Part shown: positions 52,052 to 61,435 of the stretch, in pieces | Position numbering within the stretch: the first letter of the stretch is position 1 | How the letters are laid out: each line of letters begins with the position of its first letter | Source: Linyphia triangularis | Lineage: Eukaryota; Arthropoda; Arachnida; Araneae; Linyphiidae | Length of the DNA stretch: 64,000 bases | Direction of reading: 5' to 3' | Assembly (NCBI GenBank): GCA_963978545.1 | Contig: OZ021726.1 | Coordinates: 28,182,459-28,246,458 of the forward strand | Made by a program: the position numbers and the translations under genes | Notes under the pieces: model-generated | Told to the model about the DNA's origin: nothing | Database searches by the model: none | What the model saw: only the letters and a program-made list of their open reading frames with translations

Positions 52052-52102
52052 TGTAAGATATATTAAGGCAATGCATTTTGCCATTCCTTAATACATCTTA
52101 CA
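52052..52102. repeat. Short hairpin (22-24-bp stem)
   Basis: TGTAAGATATATTAAGGCAA pairs with the arm ending CTTACA at 52102, with a few mismatches and a loop of about 5 nt. It lies 190 bp from the hairpin at 51807. Confidence 0.6.
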
Positions 52103-52403
52103 ATTTAATAGAAATTTTAAAAAATAACCACGTTCAAAACCAGAACTTTTAAGAATCATTCAATGTTTACATTTTAGTAACATTTCCATTTACAACCCCA
52201 AAGAGTTGAAATTGTAATAAATAAATATTTAAAATTTGCAGAAGTCATTACTTATATGAAATTCAATCTGACAAAACTTCATGTTTTAAAGTTACTAAAA
52301 ATACTTGTCGATTGAATATGGGCTTAAAAATAAAACTTTGTCACAAATATCATAGGTAATACAGAAATATTTAAATTTCTAAAAATCTCCTTAAAATTAC
52401 AAA

Positions 52404-52723
52404 GACAATACTCTGGATGATGTAAGGAACATTTTGGTTCTTTTTTTTACTCGTGAACATATTATAATTGTAAAATTATAATTAATCTAGTAGTTATTTT
52501 TGTTTTTTATAATATTAATTGATATCAAAATTATATGGAGTTACATCGAACAAGTCACGTTTGGTGCAGGGAACACGTCCATATCCCGCATCATTTTGCC
52601 ACCAAATAATATTACATAAAAAACATAACTACTAGATTCATGATTTTTATTCATTTTTTCATTCATTTTTTACGAGTAAAAAAAAAGAGCGTAAAATGAC
52701 CTGGCGCCATCCAAAGAATTGCC
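52404..52723. mobile_element. Foldback element family D, complete copy
   Basis: The left end GACAATACTCTGGATG and the reverse complement of the right end GGCAATTCTTTGGATGG are followed on both arms by a T-run with TTTACTCGT and then AATCTAGTAGTTAT. Arms are about 125 bp, with an asymmetric centre containing GGTGCAGGGAACACG. No target duplication is clear. Confidence 0.65.
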
Positions 52724-53786
52724 GACAATTAATTTCCTTTGACTGCATTTTACTTGTAGAGCAATATATTTTTTAGTTTTCTAAAAAATACTACTTTATT
52801 CATTCAAACTAATATCCTACCATCATAATAAATGTTAATTCTCATTGTGACAAGGTGGTAAAATTCATTTACAATCAAATTATGGCTTATAATTAAGTAA
52901 AATTGACAAAAACGCTTCAACTTCTTACGCATTACTATGAACAATTTTTGCTGCATAACTTTGTTCCTTTATCCTTACAAACTTTTACAAATGTTATTAA
53001 GCAAAAAAAAATCAAAACGAAATTTGATTTCTCATGCTTAAAATGAGAACTTTTTTTCTTTATGCAGGACGTAATCAACATTCTTAGGACCTGAGAAAAT
53101 GAGAAGAGTTAAAAATTGAATTTTTAAACGTGTTATATGAATGAACGTTTTATATTATATACGGGATGCAAGACTATTGTCCGGAAACACTCTAATAAGT
53201 TTTAAGCAGATAATACTAGAGTTGTAAAACAATTTCGCAAAACGAGTTTTCTTTTATTAAACGAGAGTTATTACAAAACTTATACTGGTGATTTAAGGAA
53301 ATTATTAATTCTATATCAAAGAGTAAAAATTTAACTAGAAACTTAATTGTTCGTAAAAAAAACATGAAAAAATGGGTAAGGAAATATGGTTCTTAAAACG
53401 ATGTTACAACTCGATTACAGATGTGGATTGTTACCAATAATGGTCACACGGATCACACATAACATGTTTTTATTAATTAAAATGTATTCTACTTTGCTGA
53501 CATGTATCATGTTTGTTAATAAATATGTATTATAACTGATAATCCGACTTATAATACCACACCATGTAATAAGTGACGTATTTGAGACAATATCCGTTTA
53601 TATTTCAGTATTTCTATTTAAGTGTTTTTAAATGTAAGGCCTCATTTCATTCTAAATAATAAACCCTACACTTTATAAATTACTTTTTTCGCTATCTTAT
53701 ATACAGTTTGTGCCCAAATAAAAAGAGAACTACAGTTATTTGTTAAAAAAAATTTAAAACTATTATATAATAATAGTTCATGTGGA

Positions 53787-53839
53787 TTGGTTGGTTGTAT
53801 TCAGATTATCTGGCGCAGTCAGTAACACGAGGGCTATAA
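53787..53839 (-). mobile_element. SINE 3' end, strongly 5'-truncated
   Basis: Only 53 bp of the SINE tail remain, reading TTATAGCCCTCGTGTTACTG on the minus strand and ending in repeated AACC units. Perfect 15-bp duplications AATAGTTCATGTGGA flank it at 53772-53786 and 53840-53854. Severe 5' truncation with intact duplications is the mark of target-primed reverse transcription that stopped early. Confidence 0.9.
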
Positions 53840-53880
53840 AATAGTTCATGTGGAAGAGTACAACAATAAAAAAATATATA

Positions 53881-54036
53881 GCTATTGGCATTAAAACATT
53901 GATCCCAGCTCGTAGGAAAGGAGTGTCTAGCTTCAGGGTCAAAACTCCTGGTTCTCTGAAGGATTCATTGTTGTACGGTGTCCTGCACTTCCTAGTTACA
54001 AGTAAACTTCTGACCTTTCAGAGGTTCTTTAAGGGG
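53881..54036 (-). pseudogene. Mariner-like transposase C-terminal remnant
   Basis: The minus-strand translation starts PLKEPLKGQKFTCN, then after a stop EVQDTVQQ, another stop, and RSFDPEARHSFPTSWDQCFN. This spacing matches the C-terminal region of mariner transposases, where an LKE-L-G-F block is followed by EV-V and a Trp-x-x-Cys near the end. Two in-frame stops show it is dead. A possible 5' part of the same element lies at 55455-55600 in the same orientation, separated by the Tc1 insertion. Confidence 0.5.
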
Positions 54037-54401
54037 CCACCGGAATATGGCCCACAATGTGAGACACTTCTCTCCATACATTTCTTTCAATCTGCAATAT
54101 ACAAGTATAGGACAAAATAATAGGAACACCTGTGTGAAAGTATGCCAAAATTTTATTAGTAGGGAGTTGGGCCATCATTTGTCCAAATTACAGCTAGTAT
54201 CCGACGTGGGATTGGCAAATAAAAGTAGTGCACAAAATTTAAGGGAATTTGCAGCCATTCCTTCAGCAGAGTGATCTCGAGTTCAGGTGGAGAAGGAAAC
54301 CAAATATGGACTTAGTTCTCTAAAACCGTCCAAAATGGCTCAATGATGTTGAGATCAAGAGACTGAGGACACCGCGTAAGATATTCCACTTCATCGTTAT
54401 G

Positions 54402-54415
54402 CTCATCTAGCCATG
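54402..54415 (+). repeat. Left target-site duplication of the SINE in Tc1
   Basis: CTCATCTAGCCATG, identical to 54552-54565 on the other side of the insert. Excising one copy and the SINE restores a continuous Tc1 transposase reading (HMARCVQ-type region into DEHDDEV-type region). Confidence 0.92.
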
Positions 54416-54551
54416 CCGCGAGGTTGCGGGTTCGAGTCCCGTGTTAGGCATGGGTGTTTGTAACTGTATGTTGGCTTGTCTAATGACGAATGTTTCGGCG
54501 CATTATAGCCCTCGTGTTGCTGACGGCGCCAGATAATCTGAAAACAACCAA
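54416..54551 (+). mobile_element. tRNA-derived SINE, 5'-truncated, inserted in the Tc1 transposase
   Basis: The 136-bp insert carries the B-box GGTTCGAGTCC of a tRNA-like head and ends CAGATAATCTGAAAACAACC. It is flanked by identical copies of CTCATCTAGCCATG at 54402-54415 and 54552-54565. The A-box half is missing compared with the copy at 40943. There is no poly(A) tail; the 3' end is a conserved CAACCA-type tail. The perfect duplication shows retroposition after the Tc1 copy was in place. Confidence 0.92.
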
Positions 54552-55454
54552 CTCATCTAGCCATGCTTGAACGCAGCGAGCCATTTGTACAGGGGCTTTG
54601 TCATCTTGGAATAGAGGACGTTCTCCAGGAAACAGAGTCTGAATCATAGGGTGTAAATGATCTGCGAGAATGCTTCCCCCTCAAGACTACTAACGGCCCC
54701 AAGCTGCACCAAGATATCGCTCCTCACACCGTCACAGAACCCCCTCCATTCTACACGGTAGCAACCAGACAGTCAACATGAAATGACTCTGCCAATGTTC
54801 TCCAGACGAACACACGTCTGGTGGTCTGAAATAATGTAAATGATGATTCGTCAGACCAGATTACCAGGTCTCGTTACCACTGTCGTTACTTCATTACATT
54901 CTGTGGCAACATTAACGGCTTTGGGATGGCTACTCTGCCATAAATGTTCACAGCATGGAGCTCCGGTTGAATAGTTTTGGTGGGTGGATACGGGGTTCTG
55001 GATATGGGAATTCATCTCAGAGATTATATGCGACAAACTAGTCTGGCGTTTTCGGACAACTATCCTCTTCAACGTTCATTTATCCCGGTCGGTCAACTTC
55101 GACTTTCGCTCACTGTTTTTCTTCTCATGGGACACCTTTCATAATTTTATGCAGGCTGCCATAATCCTTGACACAGTGAACCTTGAAACATCCATAAGGT
55201 TGACTGTTCTAGACACGAACGCTGCAGCTAAGCGAGCTCCAATAATTATGCCCCTTTGCACGTTAGACAGGCCGAACATAATGCCGCTTTAGTGAGAACA
55301 GAATTTTTTCTCACACCGACAAATGCTCGACTGATACCCTGCCTTTCGCCACCACTAGATGGCAGATTGTTGCGACCCATGGAAGACCCATTGGATGGTC
55401 GAAGTACTACACATTTTGAAATGAATATTCCTATGGCTTTATCCTATACCTGTA

Positions 55455-55600
55455 ATTCCATGCTTCCTTTTTGCCCTAATGAATTGGACAACTGCTCTGT
55501 GTGTTGATATGCAGGAATCCATCATACAACGAACTACGAAAACAACTCTCCAGAAATGAGGATGTTGACGCGAAGTCGTTAACTACTCATGTGTAACTGG
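55455..55600 (-). pseudogene. Possible 5' portion of the interrupted mariner-like element
   Basis: About 35 codons are open on the minus strand (VVFVVRCMMDSCISTHRAVV) immediately outside the Tc1 right end. The orientation agrees with the C-terminal remnant at 53.9-54.0 kb. The central catalytic part is missing, so an internal deletion is required. The match to a mariner N-terminus is weak. Confidence 0.25.
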
Positions 55601-55839
55601 AAATACTACCTCCCTATTAATCTCTAACACATTAATTAGCTAGACTTTGATACAACGCCATAGTAGCTAAGTTTTCCTTTTCATTTGGTCATACCTTATA
55701 GTTTTCGAGACATAATCGATAATTTCAATAAATCGCCACTAGTAGTGGTGCAGTCATTCTCATAAGATAGATCATACTCTTGTTACCCACTTAAAAAATA
55801 ATATGAGTGTTTCCAGACATCCGTTTGTATCCTGTGTGT

Positions 55840-57260
55840 AAAACTATATATACAGTATGTAATTAAACTATGCTGTGAGTGAACAAAAACATCATGGTTC
55901 CTTTACTATGTGCTAGACCATCATAGCCCAACGATATGACCAACTGCGATTTCAGAGTTAACTGGAATACACATGCCAATTGTTTCCGAAACATCCATGT
56001 TCAGAATATCCATGTAGTCTATTACAATTCACGTATTAACAGTTTTTGTGTAAATATTTAATGTAGACATTGTGCAAAATTGCATATTATACCCTTTATT
56101 GGGATGAAGCAAAGACTGTGTTTTTTGAGTATTAGATACGTGTGAAATTTTTTGAAAAACAGAATATATTTGCTTGACTCAAAATAACTGTGAGTATTAG
56201 CACGTGTTTATGATAATGAAAGTTGTGTAGTTTATTGTCGTCTGTCTTACGTTATTATATAGTTATTAAATCGAACAATTTGTAATATCAATTTAGCAAG
56301 ATTCAGCATTTTTATTAACAAACTGCATAAACTATAAAAGAAAATTGCTTTTGGGACAATAAATAGCTATGACATGACCAATTAATAGTTAAAACAAAAT
56401 ATCTCATTATCTCCTTTCACATCTATTTTAAAAATGTATGTAGGCACTATAATTATTGTTCTATTACTTTTATCAACATTACTGGATCATACTTTCATGA
56501 TACATCAGAATAATTTTACATACAGATCTTATTAAGTAATGACCATAGAATACTTTACAGTCTGTAAAAATTCACGAAAAAGTGTCATTAGTACTTAAAA
56601 ATATTAGGTGGATCAATTTCAACCGCTTTGAAACCATTATGTATGATAAATGACATTATAAATCTAAAAGTCAAATCGCTTTTATCTGAATATATGTACA
56701 CTGCCAACCCAATCACTGTCTTTTTTGAGTTTTTGTTAAACAAACACACAAATATTATCTATCCGATAATTTTCAGAACATATAACCAATATCCATAGCG
56801 TACAACTTTATTCAAGTTTTAATGGCATTTACTTTCGCACAAAACAAACTAAAGATACTTTTAACAGATAAATTTAACATCGAAAGCATAAAACGAAAAA
56901 AGAACAAATCGTGATAAGGCACGACACCCAATACGAAATTAACTTTACTTTCCATAGCAAAATCACACACAGTCAATATACTTTGTTCCTTCGAATACTC
57001 GCATAACCATCAGTAAACTCACCACTGCACCGAACTCTTAAAGACAATGAAATAAATCAAGAACCAAGCTTGGCACGGAACATGCCCTCTTAAGCTACAC
57101 ACACATCTCGCACGAAAAAATCCGAAATAAAAACAAAATATGAAGTTTTGTCACGCATAAAGATCAGAAAAACCTCTCTGGAAAAGAACTTTCATACTAT
57201 TAATCGATGCTGAACGAGCTTCTGGAACAGATGAGTTTCTAGAGAGTCAACATTTACAAA
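55840..57260. other. AT-rich DNA grading into a GC-richer patch
   Basis: Nothing is seen before 56.9 kb. From there composition rises. A minus donor-like GTG|GTGAGT at about 57018 ends a 25-codon open minus segment with a weak acceptor; not called. Confidence 0.5.
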
Positions 57261-57427
57261 CTCTTTTGAAGAGTTCTAAATTGCGCCTTTGTTTGAGCCC
57301 CTTTTGTTTACTTTCCCGCGCCTTCCCTGGAAGAATGTTGCCATTTGAGAAGAAAACCAGTGGTGTTATTGGCAGATGCTTGTGCTACGGCAAGATAGAC
57401 TTTTCAGGCCTTTTCGACTGGTCCTCA

Positions 57428-57529
57428 TATAAAAGGAGATTGGTAATTCCATTTATTGCAAACTTCAAGGACTTGTTCTTGGCAAGATAGGTTTATTTTA
57501 TGTTATATATAGAATTGGAAATAGTGCTG
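57428..57529 (+). promoter_or_regulatory. Possible TATA box and non-coding first exon for the MATH gene
   Basis: TATAAAAG at 57428-57435 sits at the end of a moderately GC-rich patch (about 57.25-57.48 kb). A good donor, CTG|GTAAGA, follows at 57529/57530. Together they could define a short 5' UTR exon spliced over about 1.6 kb to the acceptor at 59123. No initiator element is convincing. This is inference from position and motifs only. Confidence 0.25.
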
Positions 57530-57604
57530 GTAAGATTTCATAGTATAAGAATTTGTTATCTTTATTTGCTGTTCTCTAAATCTCATTTTCTATTACGAGT
57601 TGTT

Positions 57605-57838
57605 CTAGTAAAATGTAAACTAATACATTTATTTCAAAACCAAGTTTATTTAAGCTTCGTAATGTTGTTTCTATGTCTTTATAGATTCAAACGATTGTAA
57701 ACTTTTCTATCTTTGTTAAATATTTTAATAAAGTTAGAAAGGTTTACAATCGTTTGATTTTATAAGGACATAGAAATCAAGTTACGAAACTTGATAAACT
57801 TGGTTTGGAAGAAAACGTATAAGTTTACCTTTTGCTGA
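57605..57838. repeat. Long imperfect hairpin upstream of the MATH exon
   Basis: 57605-57718 and 57726-57838 are complementary at about 80% with a loop of under 10 bp. The best-matching block is CAAACGATTGTAAAC against GTTTACAATCGTTTG. If the first-exon model at 57.4-57.5 kb is right, this hairpin lies in the first intron of the MATH gene. Confidence 0.8.
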
Positions 57839-59109
57839 AAAGTTACTAGTACTCTAGGAACATTTGAAATTGATTATTATTACTACAAATACCACATTTA
57901 AGTAAGACAATCTGAACATTAATTTTTTTTTAATTTGAGGAACTAATAATATACTGAATGCATAACATAAATTTCCTTAAATATTCCATGATAATTCCAA
58001 TTCTTTTTTTCTTACGTGTTCACTTATATAAAGTTATTCTTCTTAAACTCAAAATACATGTAAAAATATTAAATAAAAGAAATTGTTTATTATTTGTTAA
58101 ACTCGAATTTTAGTATTTAGCGCGATAAACTAATTTGAATTTATTGTTTCCCTCTTGGAATGTTACAATAACAAAAATTGATAAAAAGGACATTGATATT
58201 GCATAACTGATTTTAGTGTGCATAACCGGGTGATTAAAAATCACATTTAGTACTTTTCAGTGAAATATTAATGCGTGTTACTCCGTAATATTTTTTACAT
58301 TATTGTGTTTTTAGATAGAAGATAGTTAATGTTAAAAAAATTTTAATGACAATTAAGTAAGTTGGCTTTTTTCATGAAAAATATGCCTTTTGTTTTAATG
58401 AAATTTCAATGAAATGAACTTTATAATGTAACTTTGAAAGCATCTATTTCGCATATGGGAGGCAGTAACACTTCTCTAATGACAGTCACACTTTATTGAA
58501 TGACAACAATACGAATACAATCCAATCAAACTCAGATATATCCTAACCTTTCTTCACACAACTTATTGAAATAAATGTCTTTAATGTGTTTTAATGTGTA
58601 CTAAATTTAATATTATCTCCAACAATATATATATTTAAAAAATTGAAGTATTAAAGATAAATCATTAAGTATTTCAAACTGATAAGCAATTTATAGTTGA
58701 TGAAGATTAACAGGTTTACCGGATAGAGGGTCATATTTCCTTCTCAGAGCGTTCAAGATAATCATGGTACTAAGAATTTTAAGTGAATAGTTTGTACTGA
58801 TATCAAATTTAATACTATAACGAAATATATACACTTATAATTAATCAATTATTGAGTTGATCAGTTGTTAAAGATAATAGCTTCATTTTAATTACATTTG
58901 CTGGAAAGTTGAAATACCTTTCTTTCCCATTTGGATCTTAATCATGAATACTACAGTTCTTTACTTATGTGTTATATTTGTGTCCTTTGTACTTGTTTAT
59001 GATGGAATGAGTGTGAAACGTCCAGTTTTTATTTTTGTAAACACCTTACTTCTTTTCACTAGGTAATTCTTGTAACATTCCAAAGTTTAACACATCACTA
59101 GAACAATTG

Positions 59110-59123
59110 TTTTCTTATTTTAG
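59110..59123 (+). other. Splice acceptor of the MATH-domain exon
   Basis: A T-rich tract ending in TTTTAG directly precedes the exon. The sequence becomes GC-rich immediately after it. The first complete in-frame codon begins at 59126, so an upstream coding exon would have to end in phase 1. If the ATG at 59165 is the start, nt 59124-59164 are 5' UTR. Confidence 0.7.
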
Positions 59124-59164
59124 GTGGTCACCTGATACTCAACAAATCAAGAACATCCCTCACC

Positions 59165-60286
59165 ATGGCCCTCCTATACCGGTTCTCTCGCCTTAATGAC
59201 CGCTCCAACACCGGCGTGTTTACGTTCATCGTAACTCGCTCCGTCACTCGCGACGTCCACCGCGATGCCACCACAAAAGACTTCTCGTTTGGATACCACC
59301 GCTGGGCCGTCACATTCGCCCGCACCGATAAAACACTTGGCGTATTCCTCATCCTGCGCAACCCATCCCCAGGAACCAAGTGCTACCTCGACTTCACATT
59401 CACCATCCTTAACCGAGAACACTTTTCCAAGAACGAGAGCTACCCGCAGAAGAACGCATGCTTCAGCGTCGAGGAACCCGCACACGGCACGCCGAAGTGG
59501 ATGGCTATGGGAGAACTGAAGAGTAGGAAGTTTACTGACGAGAACTGGGAGTTCCTCATGGAGTTGTCCGTGGGCAACGCGATGACCGTGTTTGAGGGAC
59601 TGGTCAAGATACCGCATGTCCCACACCATGCCTCAGGCCAAAAGACAAGGGTCAAGTTGGAGACGAGCTATTTCACGTTCGGAAACTTCGAGTGGAATGT
59701 GTCCGTGCTACCCAGTGGTGGTGACGAGGAAGGAGGAACTGCTAGGCCAAGGGTGCTACTGAATCGTCTGACTGGGTTTGATCACCAGTGCCGAGTCATG
59801 TACCGAGTTGTGTTGGGTGAAGGGGAAAGAAGGATTGATTCGGGGGTGCTGGACCAAATTTCGGACATGAGCGGCCGCATCCGCGGATTTTCATTACGGT
59901 GTCAGGTACAGGACTTGGTGCGCAGGGCCGTGCTGAGAGTGCACACTGAGATGACGTGCGCGAACACGATCTCGGAAGCCAAAGTGCCATGCGCGCGCGA
60001 CCCGAACTCGACCGCGAACTGCTACGACCGCGACAAGCAGGGCTGGTGCGTGGAGGCTGACACGGAGTGCGAGTTCCTGAGGCTGAAGCTCTTCTACTCG
60101 GACCTGCACAATGTCCCTCGCAACCACCTGCGGTCGGTGGCATGGAACGCGTACGTGGTAAGAGACCAGCCCACCACGGGCACCAAAGAAAGCGTGATCG
60201 TGCAGAACGCGCCCCACAACAGCTACTATGTGCAAGACGGTGTGGACATGGGGGTCATCATGGAAACAAACATACCCGTCAGACAG
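59165..60286 (+). CDS. Tandem MATH/TRAF-like domain protein, coding exon (374 residues, gene continues 3')
   Basis: The frame is GC-rich and fully open inside AT-rich flanks. The ATG at 59165 lies in CACCATGG, a strong initiation context, 41 nt after an acceptor (pyrimidine-rich, ending TTTTAG at 59123). The frame is also open back to that acceptor, so coding from an upstream exon cannot be excluded. I end the exon at 60286, where CAG|GTCAAT gives a phase-0 donor and base composition collapses; read-through would add eight residues to a TAG at 60311. Two MATH-like units are visible: residues about 17-150 and 164-333, each carrying the same F-x-F-G-x-x-x-W signature (40-47 and 170-177). MATH domains bind peptide motifs, often as substrate adaptors with BTB or TRAF partners. 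No BTB, RING or membrane segment lies in this exon; a BTB could lie downstream. No ortholog is assigned. Confidence 0.85.
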
Positions 60287-60292
60287 GTCAAT
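60287..60292 (+). other. Splice donor of the MATH-domain exon
   Basis: CAG|GTCAAT falls exactly between codons (1122 nt from the ATG) and at the shift from GC-rich to AT-rich sequence. An alternative donor, GTG|GTAAGA at 60157/60158, is closer to consensus. It would remove about 43 codons that still show the exon's codon bias, so it is less likely as the main site. Confidence 0.55.
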
Positions 60293-61284
60293 ACTCTTTT
60301 CCTTTATAACTAGTTGCATGTTATTTTATCATAATTAATTGAATACCTATGATCTTATAGCTATAACAAGTTTAACTATATCTACTTTAAGCCCATATAC
60401 CTTCATCGTAGAAAAATTCACAAAACTATCCTATAAAAATTGTCTCTTTCCCAAGTAGTTCCAAATTTTTCTATGTGTTTTTTATGTAGTTTCTTAGAAT
60501 AGAATACTCCCTAGGATGCCCTTTCCTGGCCTCCCCTTTTGAGTTAATCGTAGTCCCAAAGAAACTTTTGTACATCACAAGAACTACTAATGGGTGTGCT
60601 GCATGGTAAATGACATGTCTAAATACAAAGCATTATCGATATTTAATATCTTTTTTAGAATTGAGATTCATCAAAATCCTTATGCAATGCATTTTTGTAA
60701 CTTCAGAGAAATTTCCATAGAAAGTAGAAGATATGGGCAGTACATGTCTAATTTCTTCTACCCCTAAAAAGAATTTTTAAAAATTGCAATAGATTACTTT
60801 TCTTATTTGGTACCAAATTTAAATATTTCGGTCATATAGAACTCGGAAAAGAAATATCTCCCTTTTAAATATAGTGATGTTATGATTACCAATGAAATTT
60901 AAAACTTCACTCAGGCTTAAGAAGTAATTTTTAACTGACTGTAAAATTTTGAAATGGTAATAAAACGTTTAGGACTCGACTTAGACATGGTTATTGAGAA
61001 ATTCTTGGCAAAATGATTCCTAAGAGTTAGTTAGTGGAAGATTTTATGGCGTAAAGGCAACACAAGGGCCAAGCTGCGCCAATGATTCCTCAGAATAGAC
61101 ACGCTTACAAACTAAATGTCACCACATGAAGCACTTCATGGGCCAAGTACCATGCTTCAACTAGAAGACACATTTTACAGGTTTCGCTCAATCATTATCC
61201 TACTTGACTTAAAACGACTATCGTGGGGGAAAACACTATAACATAATATAGCGTCGGTGACATTATTGTGTATTTGACCTAGTT
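60290..61284. other. AT-rich DNA following the MATH exon, probably intron
   Basis: Base composition drops immediately after 60286. No second exon is evident; acceptors at 60659 and 61896 are possible (see findings). Confidence 0.5.
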
Positions 61285-61435
61285 AAATTGATTATTTTTC
61301 CATGAAACTTTGCCTGAAAGTAATTTTATATAAAACAAAAACACACTACTAGATTCATCAAAATTTTAAAATTATAATCTGTTTACAAGTAGAAGAAAGA
61401 GCCAAAATGTCCCGTGCATCATCCAGAGAATTGCC
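61285..61435. mobile_element. Family D partial copy
   Basis: CACTACTAGATTCATC, GAAAGAGCCAAAATGTCCCG and ATCATCCAGAGAATTGCC match the right arm of the 52404 element in order, ending at the same terminal GGCAATTCTCTGG (reverse complement). The left arm is not visible. Confidence 0.55.

Larger units (their letters stand above)
54156..55380 (-). pseudogene. Tc1-like transposase, inactivated
   Basis: Reading from about 55380 (ATG, MGRNN) the minus strand gives a helix-turn-helix region, then KRIVVRKRQTSLSHIISEMN, then WSDESSFTLFQTTRRVFVWR with the first catalytic Asp. A second Asp block (FQDDKAP) follows only after a frame change, and DLNIIEP provides the third. The C-terminus ends in the family-typical PTPY and a TAA at 54156-54158. 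There are several stops and frameshifts, and a SINE sits between the second and third catalytic blocks. The DDE transposase fold that cuts and pastes this family is recognisable but the gene is dead. Confidence 0.85.
54102..55452 (-). mobile_element. Tc1-like DNA transposon, decayed, split by a SINE
   Basis: The terminal inverted repeats CAAGTATAGGACAAA (left) and CAGGTATAGGATAAA (reverse complement of the right end) are bounded by TA dinucleotides at 54100-54101 and 55453-55454, the target-site signature of Tc1/mariner elements. Removing the SINE and one duplication copy leaves about 1.2 kb, slightly short for the usual 1.3-1.6 kb. The transposase lies on the minus strand. Confidence 0.85.
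53161..55835. mobile_element. Outer element with diverged inverted repeats enclosing a nested transposon cluster
   Basis: The left end (ACGGGATGCAAG..., 53161) and the reverse complement of the right end (ACAGGATACAAACG..., 55835) align over roughly 150 bp, sharing for example GGAAACACTC about 20 bp in and a GATTTA/GAAATTAT block near the inner limit. Inside lie a mariner-like transposase remnant, a truncated SINE and an interrupted Tc1 copy. Whether these repeats are the true termini of the mariner-like element or an older host element is not settled. Confidence 0.45.

Noticed and set aside
53848..54274. Two plus-strand frames of 90 and 75 codons
   Set aside because: They are antisense to the mariner-like and Tc1 transposase remnants, which read on the minus strand.
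56990..57110. Minus exon ending in GTG|GTGAGT
   Set aside because: Only 25 open codons and a weak acceptor.
58944..59066. 41-codon ATG frame with a hydrophobic start just before the MATH exon
   Set aside because: Joining it through AG|GTAATT at 59062 would need a 61-bp intron and gives the wrong phase for the MATH frame.
59128..60319. Several long antisense and alternative frames (up to 151 codons)
   Set aside because: They are shadows of the GC-rich MATH exon. Only the 382-codon plus frame spans it with splice and start signals and domain signatures.
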